Part shown: one piece after another, positions 16,564 to 23,700 of the stretch | Numbering within the stretch: the stretch's first letter is position 1 | Layout of the letters: each line of letters begins with the position of its first letter | Source of the DNA: Heterotrichella gracilis | Lineage: Eukaryota; Sar; Xanthophyceae; Tribonematales; Xanthonemataceae | Length of the DNA stretch: 26,097 nucleotides | Direction of reading: 5' to 3' | Assembly (NCBI GenBank): GCA_032358255.1 | Contig: JAULBX010028880.1 | Span: 1 to 26,097 of the forward strand | Made by a program: the position numbers and the translations under genes | Notes under the pieces: generated by a model | What the model was told of the DNA's origin: nothing | Database searches by the model: none | What the model saw: the letters and a program-made list of their open reading frames with translations, nothing else

Positions 16564-19400
16564 ATGAGGCCCTCGAAAAGACTCCCAGCACCATACACAG
16601 CTACCAACTGGCCTAAGAGTCGCCAGATGCGCGTCAACGCAGCGCTGGACCTTTCTGAGCTGGGTTCTGGCGTGCAGGTGAGCCATGACTCGCATGCGCA
16701 CGCCGTCTGCCATTCCTGCACCACGCAAACGCCAGAAGCGTCATGTCTGCACAATAAACCGCTCTCACACATGACAAAACCACAAAATTACAAATAACAC
16801 CGAACACACAACTTGTAGAACCAACATAACCTCCTCTCAGCCACATCCCCCATGCATGCATGTGTGAAGTTCGACCCACCAATTGCTGATAGACGATGTC
16901 TGCACATTAAAAACAGTGTTGAATAGCAGTTCAACGCCGTACAAACAACATGCAGTACCAATATATCCTCCTCTCAGCCCCATCCCCCACACATGCATTT
17001 TTGAAGTTCGACCCACCACCTCTCACATGTGTACACAACCCACCCATGCCCCCCACAGGGGGCGCTCACCGCCGCCGCCACCACCATCCCCCCCGACCTC
17101 CTCGGCGGCCTCATCGTGAACACTGCCGTTTTCATCGCCGACAAGAACCCGGTCTTTGGTGGGTCAACCATGAACCCTTGGGGAAGGGCCCAGTCCTTTG
17201 TCATCGGCACCGCCATCTACACTCCCTTTGGGGCCGGTGGCTATGCGCTCGCCTGCACCTACTTTACCCTGGACAGCGTACTCGCCAGAATCAAGAAAAG
17301 GGCAGCGGAGGAGACAGAGGAGGTGGCGGCAGGGCCCATGCCCATGGCGCGTCCCCAAAACCCTACAAAACCCTACACCCTACACCTGCACAAAGCACGG
17401 CCATCTACACCGCTTTTGAACCCAGGGGTACGCTGTCGCGTGCCTCTACTATGTCCTGGAGGCTGCACTTGCCAGCATCCAGCCAAATGGTATCGGGAAA
17501 GAGGATGGGACAGCGGAATTGAGTGGGAAGGTGCCCATCATGCGTCTACAAAACCCAAAACCTTTGACCCTGAACCGCGTGAGAACCCCACCACCCTCTA
17601 CAGCCTCATCTTCCCTTCCCCTCGCACCCAACCACGTGCCCACCCCTGCTACCCCTGCAGGACGGCGTGTGGGCCTCCTGCGCTCTGGGGCTCGGCTGTG
17701 GCCTTGCGGCACTCACACTGGGAGATGCGGAGGCCTGGCGCGCAGGGTGAGTAAGAGTGGTTCCGTTTATATTATTCTGTCATTTATAAAAAAAAACAGT
17801 CCCTTCTGTTGTTGTTCGTTTGTTTTCTTTACGCGAACACTAAAGTTGCCTGTATATTGCAGAGCTGCGTGGCATGTAATGTACTGTATGTCACCCCAGA
17901 GTCCCAGCTATATATAGTATCCTCCCACTGGGGGACACAGATGTGTGGCGTGCGGGGTGCACTCATGGGTACCTACCAATTATTATCCCAATAGATGGGT
18001 TGTGGGGTATTGGTGGATGGGGTTTGCCAAATGCAATGCGGCGCCCTGCAAATGGCAAGCCACAAATGTTGGATCAGTCAGAATACGCCAAACACCGAGA
18101 TCAGGCGTGTGGGATGGGTACCCAGCTGGGTAAACGGAGAGGCTTTATGACACAAAAAAAGTGCATTCATGGCAGCACTCACATTGCCAGTTTATTTTGT
18201 TCCAATGCAGGTTTGTGGCCAGCTTAGTTTATTGCTTTTAATTGAATCGATTATTTGATCAATGCAGGTTTGTGGACAGCTTTGCCACCAAGGGGGCGTT
18301 GCTGTCCTACAGGGCGGTGGACCAGGCATACCCCACCTACCTCTTCAACTTCGATGATGAGAAGATTCCAAGGGGCTTATACTTACAATTGCAAAAGATA
18401 TAAAAAACGCAGCATGCATGTGTTGATCAACATTAACGTTAACAATATTTATTTTTCAATGCAGGTTTGTGGCCAGCTTTGCCACCAAGGGGGCATTCCT
18501 GGCCTACAGGGCGGTGGACCAGGCATACCAGCACCCCACCTACCTCTTCAACTTCGATGATGAGAGGGTCCCAAGGAGCGAGGTGGAGCTCCCTACCCTG
18601 CCCCTGGAGGATGTGGGGGCCTTTCCGGGGACTGCGGTGGGGTTTGTGGTGCTGGCGCTGGCGCTGCACCAGGTGGGTTCAGGCTTGACATGCTCTTGTG
18701 CGCTGCAAGGGTTTTGGGGTGCGTGCTTAGGGTTTAGGGCATTCCTGTCCTACAAAGGCATACGAGCTGCCCATTTACCTCTTCAAATTCCACCTGAGGC
18801 GAGTTGCTTTAAAGCTCCTGACTGTCAAGGCTAAACTTTGACAGCTTAGTTTAAACCCTAAACTCTACACCCTTAACTCCCATCCTGAGAGGGTCCCAAG
18901 GAGCGAGGTGGAGCTCCCTACCCTTCCCCTGGAGGGGGTGGGGGCATTTGTGGGGACGTCGGTGGGGTTTGTGGCACTGGCGGTGGCACTGCAGCAGGTG
19001 GGTGTAGGGTTTAGGGTTACCTGCTGCCTTTGTCACTGGCTATGTTGTGTGGGGTGTGAGTTTGGGGCCTGTGCAAGTGGGCGCAAGCCGTGGTTGGCTT
19101 GCCGAGCAATGACGCACGCCCTGAAACCCTTCACTGCTGCCGTAAACCCTGACAAGCCCTACTGCCTCGCAGGTTTCTCCCGCTGATGCCTCTCTCGTGG
19201 CGTTCGCTGCCCTCTCCACTGGCTACTACGTGTGGGGTGTGGGGAGCCTGGACGAGTTTTGGGGATTGCGCAAATGGGCCCAGGCCAGGGTGGGGTGGCT
19301 CACAGATGAGGTGGTGGAATTGATAAAATGTGGGGTTGGCGGTGTGGTGGGTGGTGCAGGGGGCGGGTGGTGGGGGTGCCGCACAGGGGTGAAACCCTAA
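16564..19400 (+). CDS. Diverged tandem paralogue of VTE6-like gene, signature motifs lost
   Basis: Exons: 16564-16677, 17059-17346, 17661-17746, 18465-18672, 19173-19400. They total 924 nt, or 307 residues plus TAA. Exon order, phases and the length of exon 3 (86 nt) match the upstream gene. Exon 2 (GGLIVNTAVF, FVIGTAIY, ACTYFTLDSV) is clearly homologous. In exon 4, where the active copy reads SDTVSSEIGK, this one has GAFLAYRAVDQAY, and GTEGAVSVEG is replaced by a Glu/Leu/Pro-rich stretch, so kinase activity looks lost. The ATG aligned with the upstream gene's start has become ATT (16504-16506). I use the next in-frame ATG, 16564. Exon 2 needs a GC donor (GCGCGT at 17347) where the sister has GTGCGT; a phase-0 GT in the preceding GAG GAG GTG is an alternative. 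The last exon ends in VKP plus a TAA inside AAACCCTAA. It could be a pseudoenzyme, a protein of new function, or a gene on the way to becoming a pseudogene. Confidence 0.62.
16800..17022 (+). repeat. Tandem duplication inside intron 1 of the second paralogue
   Basis: About 85 bp at 16800-16885 (CCTCCTCTCAGCC, CATCCCCCA, GAAGTTCGACCCACCA) recurs at 16937-17022 with moderate divergence. No exon sequence is involved. Confidence 0.7.
17347..17352 (+). promoter_or_regulatory. Probable GC-type 5' splice site
   Basis: The context ATG|GCGCGTCCCCAAAACCC aligns with ATC|GTGCGTCCCCAAAACCC at 13541 in the sister gene. A GC-AG intron here keeps phase 0 and an open 307-codon frame. This rests on alignment only. 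Confidence 0.5.
17400..17558 (+). repeat. Decayed copy of the 3' half of exon 2 (second paralogue) in its own intron
   Basis: From CCATCTACAC onwards this tracks exon 2 (from about 17213) through to a donor-region match, GTGCCCATCATGCGTC. Indels break the frame. The copy keeps TGCGTC, close to the first gene's donor rather than the mutated GCGCGT. Confidence 0.75.
18202..18998 (+). repeat. Array of whole and partial exon 4 copies in the second paralogue
   Basis: Copies in order: an acceptor stub (18202-18234); an acceptor-side copy that stays open (18257-18376: FVDSFATKGALLSYRAVDQAY...); the complete exon used in the model (18465-18672); an internal fragment (18748-18800); and a donor-side copy (18884-18998) with GTGGGT. 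The acceptor copies all start GCAGGTTTGTGG. A decayed internal copy of exon 5 follows at about 19026-19115. Confidence 0.85.
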
Positions 19401-19654
19401 AAACCCTACACTGGGGAGGGTGGAGGGGTCTCAAATCCCTACATAAGAGCAAGACATGGTTGGTGGGGCGCTGAAACGCAATTGGAATGGTCCACTTGGT
19501 TGGTGCTGGTGTTACTGCTGGCGGTGGTAGTGGGTAATGGTGGGTGCGAGTGGGTGCTGGCAGCTATGGCAGCCTTTTTACATCATGACATGAGGGTCCC
19601 GGAGTAACTCTTAATCAACCCTTGTCAAGGGTCCTAAGGCTTGTGGAAAAACCT

Positions 19655-19659
19655 TGTAA
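19655..19659 (+). promoter_or_regulatory. Candidate TGTAA poly(A) signal for the second paralogue
   Basis: TGTAA is the usual poly(A) signal of many chlorophytes. It occurs 255 bases past the stop, and another lies at 19843-19847. The motif is short, so chance occurrence is likely. Confidence 0.3.
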
Positions 19660-20083
19660 TCATTGATGCATCACCTTTTCATCTACCATGTAGTTCAATA
19701 CGCAGTGACACCCCACTGCACAGCATCAGTGGTGTAGCGCATTCTAATCAACCTTGAATCTTGTCAAAGGATGGACCATGGTGATGCATCCCAGATTATA
19801 TGTTAGAATCAAGCGTGCACACCCGGTGTGCTGGCTGAAGGCTGTAATTGTATTACATCCCACGCAAGATTTGAATCAACACCTCGTATTCCCATGGCAT
19901 GACGTAATGATTGTGACAACAACCATGACATGATTGTGTGATGGCATCATTGGCCACTTCCAGCATTCAATTTGCTTGCCAAGCTGCAGCAGTCGCACAA
20001 TTTGCTTTGAAAGGCCCTGTATGGTACAGTACCTACCATTGGTAAATTACATTACATATTGACTATTGAATACTGAGTGTGAT

Positions 20084-20088
20084 TTACA
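20084..20088 (-). promoter_or_regulatory. Candidate TGTAA poly(A) signal for NAT10
   Basis: TTACA on the plus strand is TGTAA for NAT10, about 640 bases past its stop. Further copies lie at 20047-20051 and 20052-20056. A long 3' UTR would be normal in green algae, but the evidence is weak. Confidence 0.3.
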
Positions 20089-20723
20089 TTGCATTGCGGC
20101 AAAGCCTCCTTCAGGTTGCAAACATCCGATGGATAAGGCTGAATGCATCAGCTGTTTGGTTCCTACATACAGTAAGCCCAGGAGTTCATGCACTTGGTAC
20201 TGGAAGATGCAACAATCATTGGTGTCGCACTGTTTCAAGATTGAGTCCCCGGGATGCATATTCTGACTAAATTTTACGAGGCTATGCTTTAGGCTATGCC
20301 TTGTGATCCACGCTTTTTGGTGTTTGGCGAGGTGGAACACGCCCTGTTGTGTGTGTTGTGCCTGGCTATGCCCTGTGGGCGTTTCCTTTCTTTCTTTCTT
20401 TCTTTCTTCAAGACGCATTCTCAATGGGCTAGGTTGAGCCACCCACCCATCCGCATAACATGGCACCCCAAAATTCCCTTAGACCCTTGGCAAGGGTCAC
20501 AAGCCATCCACCATCCCAAGCACCCCCCTTTCCCTTCTTATACCCTCCCTTGCCCTTTATTCCACCCCACAACCCCCTCGAGGGATGCAGACTGGGGGTG
20601 ACATTTTATGTCCCCTACTCCAAGTCCCACAAAACTTTAAACCACCAAATGACCCATGCCCACCACCCGCCCCTGCATCCCCCCCCCAGCAAAAATCGCC
20701 CTGCATCCGGCAGCCACCCCCCC

Positions 20724-23700
20724 TCACTGCTTTGACTTCTTGTACCCCCCCTTGCCCTTATCCCCCTTCCCCCCCTTGCGCTTATCGCCCCCCTTGTCAG
20801 ATTTCTTGTACAGCGATGAAGGCGCCGACTTCCCCTTGTCCTTTTCCTCCTTCTTGTTACTCCCCTTGATGCTCACCAGCCCACTGCTGGGGATTGATTT
20901 CCCCGTCAGCGCATCCTCAAAATCTGCCTCATTCCCCGGGATAGCATACCGGGCCAGGTCTTCTGGTTTCAGCATGTCCCGCATGGAATTCCGCACAGCC
21001 TGCACGAGGAATAATTATTCTTGTTATTATTTTTTGGGGGAATGGGAAAGAGAACCACAATCACACGAACAAAGAGGGGAATCCACTGGCCAACACAAGC
21101 TGGAATCGGTGTTTAGGGTTTTCAGCAGGGTGCGGTGGGTTGTGACAGGGCAAAATGTATCCAGTTCTAACAAACACCGCCATAAACCCTGGAAACCCTT
21201 ATCAAAAACCCTTACCTGCGCGGCCTCGTCCAGCTCGGCATCCAGGCCCACCTCGTGGGGCTTTAGGGTAACGCTAGGATCCAGCGCGGGCCGGGGCAGC
21301 GCCCTATCCACCGCTGCCTCCTTTGCCGCCCTCAGATGTGCGTGCAACCTGCGCACTGCCTTGTTGAAGAGGGCCAAGACCTGGCTGGCTGGCAGCTGGA
21401 GCGCCTCTTCAACCGCTGATATGTCCACCTGGGGAGAAGGGGGGAGCACATACGTTAAAAGGAGATTGGAAAAAGTTACATGTGTCTGGCTGATGGATTA
21501 GGGTTTTGGGTGTAGGCCGGGTGGTGCCCAATGGTGGGTGGTGGGGTGGGTGCGTTCAGCTTTGTTGAAGAGGCCAAGACCTGGCTGGCGGGGAGCTGGA
21601 GCGCTCCTCCACCGCTGATATGTCCACCTGGGGGAGGGGGGAAGGCATATTTATTAGGGGTCCAAGTGTAAGGATTTGTTCATTGGTGTGTGGGTGGGGT
21701 GGGGGGCAGGATGACAGTGTGGGTGGTTGATTTTAGCCGAGCTTTGTAAGTTGCAATGAAGAACTCTTTGGCGTGTGTGGTCAGAGTTCAGATGCCCTCA
21801 GATGTATGTTCAGATGTACCCCCACCCCCACCCCCACCCTCACCACCCACCTGTTGCAACCCCAGAGCCACCAGAATGGCAGCCTGGCCATAGGAGAGGG
21901 TGGCGGGCAGGCGGCCAGAGAAGGATACAACCGGATGAAGGATAACATATTCACCACCACCACCACCACCACCACATTATTACCGTCACCATCACCACCA
22001 CCACAAGCACTCACCTGTTGCAACCCCAGAGCCACCAGAATAGCTGCTTGGCCATAGGAGAGGGTGGCGGGCAGGCGGCCGGAGAAGAATGCGCGGGCGA
22101 GGGGAGGCAGCAGATCCAGGACCAAGTGGTGGTCCACCAGTTGATTCGAGTAGGCCTGCGGGGTTGGATGGGAGTCTTAAGGATGGCATTTCAAGGTGAA
22201 AACCCTAAGTAAGGGCTTGGAATTACAGTAGATGCACAGGCCAGGGAAGGCAGCAAGTCCAGGACCAAACAGTGGTCCACCAGTTGATTCGAGTACGGTA
22301 GGTCTGCAAGGGTGGATGGGGGCTTCAAAATGTGTATGTTGAGCCTAACACCCTGAGTTAGGTTTTTGAAATCAAGGGCAAAGGGTGGTACATAATCACT
22401 TGGACTACGAGTTTATTGAATTAAGCCTGCATGGGCGGGCTTCCCCATACTGTCCTACATTTGCAGCCAAAAATCCAAGCAGTCCTATACAAGCAGGCCT
22501 TGAAGGCATACTAGCTCCGAGTTCCAATGGACGTAGACGTTTCAGCTGCCTACCTGCAGACGCTTGAGATCGTAGGCGTTGAAGCCCTCCCCATCCGGCT
22601 TCACTATCACCACCCCTGACTCGACCGCCCTCTGGCTCTCAGCCTCACTGTGCGTAAGCTGGGGATCCAAGATGGACAGGGAGAGGGCGGGGGTGAAGGT
22701 CCTGCGGGGAGGGTTATTGTCACTATCAGTATGTTTGTTTATACTAACCCTAGCAAGGGTTTAGCCATAACTAGATCCTGGATGGACAGGGTGAAGGAGA
22801 GAAAAAAGGGGGTTTCAAAACCCCGCACGGTGCATACAGCCACCACGGCATGAACTTGCAATGGTTTAGGGTCTAAGGTTTGCGGTTCTCCGTACCTGAA
22901 CGCCCCTGGCAGCAGGCCCATGAATCGCGTCTTGAAGTCCTTCACAAAAGGCTCAAGCCAGGCGGTGCCCTCAACCTCGGGAGACTTGAGCGCTTTCAGC
23001 ATCACCACCGTATGCTCGCCTAGCAAAAAGGGGGAGGGGGGGGCGGGATTAATCAATAAACAATGAAAACATCAGTAAAGAAATGCAGCATGACCACGGT
23101 GTGCTCGCCTGGCAATGAACCCTATCAGAAACCTACCAAAACCCTGTCGCAAGCATCCTACTAGCACCCTAGGAAACCAATCTCTCACCTGTGACGTCGC
23201 TTGCTGTTTGGCGCAGGTACACCGGCTGGTAGCCCCCCTTGCGCCAGAAGTTGTACAGGTGCTGGGTGAGGCCAAAAGAGGTCCCCAAGTATTGCAGGCG
23301 CTCAGGGGGGCACTCAGACAGGTGTTGGAGGAGGGGGGGGAGGCCGGTGCGGGGGGCCAGGCGCTCCTCGTGCAGGGCACCTGCAATGTAAAGAAATGTT
23401 CGATAACGCATAAGGTGTGTTTTATGCTTTTCAGGGAAAGAGGTGGTGGCATCTAACACTACGGGAGGGAGGTGTCAAGATACTGCAGGCGCTCAGGGGG
23501 GCGCTCAGACAGGTGTTGGAGGAGGGGGGGAGGCCGGTGCAGGGGGCCAGGCGCTCCTCGTGCAGGGCACCTGGGAAATGCAAAGAGGGTTTGAGCGTAT
23601 GGGGTGTGCTTTTACTTTTGGGAACTTATTTTTGGTTCTCTTTCGAAGTTTGTTTCAATAATTAAAAGTGAGTTCAGGATTTTCCTTGCGTGGTTATTCT

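Larger units (their letters stand above)
19401..20723. other. Convergent 3' spacer between the second paralogue and NAT10
   Basis: Both flanking genes end here. No coding exon is recognised. It contains candidate TGTAA poly(A) signals, a (TTTC)n run at about 20387-20408, and two palindromes of the CCCTTG.CAAGGG type (19618-19632, 20482-20498). Confidence 0.5.

Noticed and set aside
21953..21976. CAC-repeat as a coding His/Pro tract
   Set aside because: It lies inside a NAT10 intron between a donor and its echo; no frame through it joins the flanking exons.
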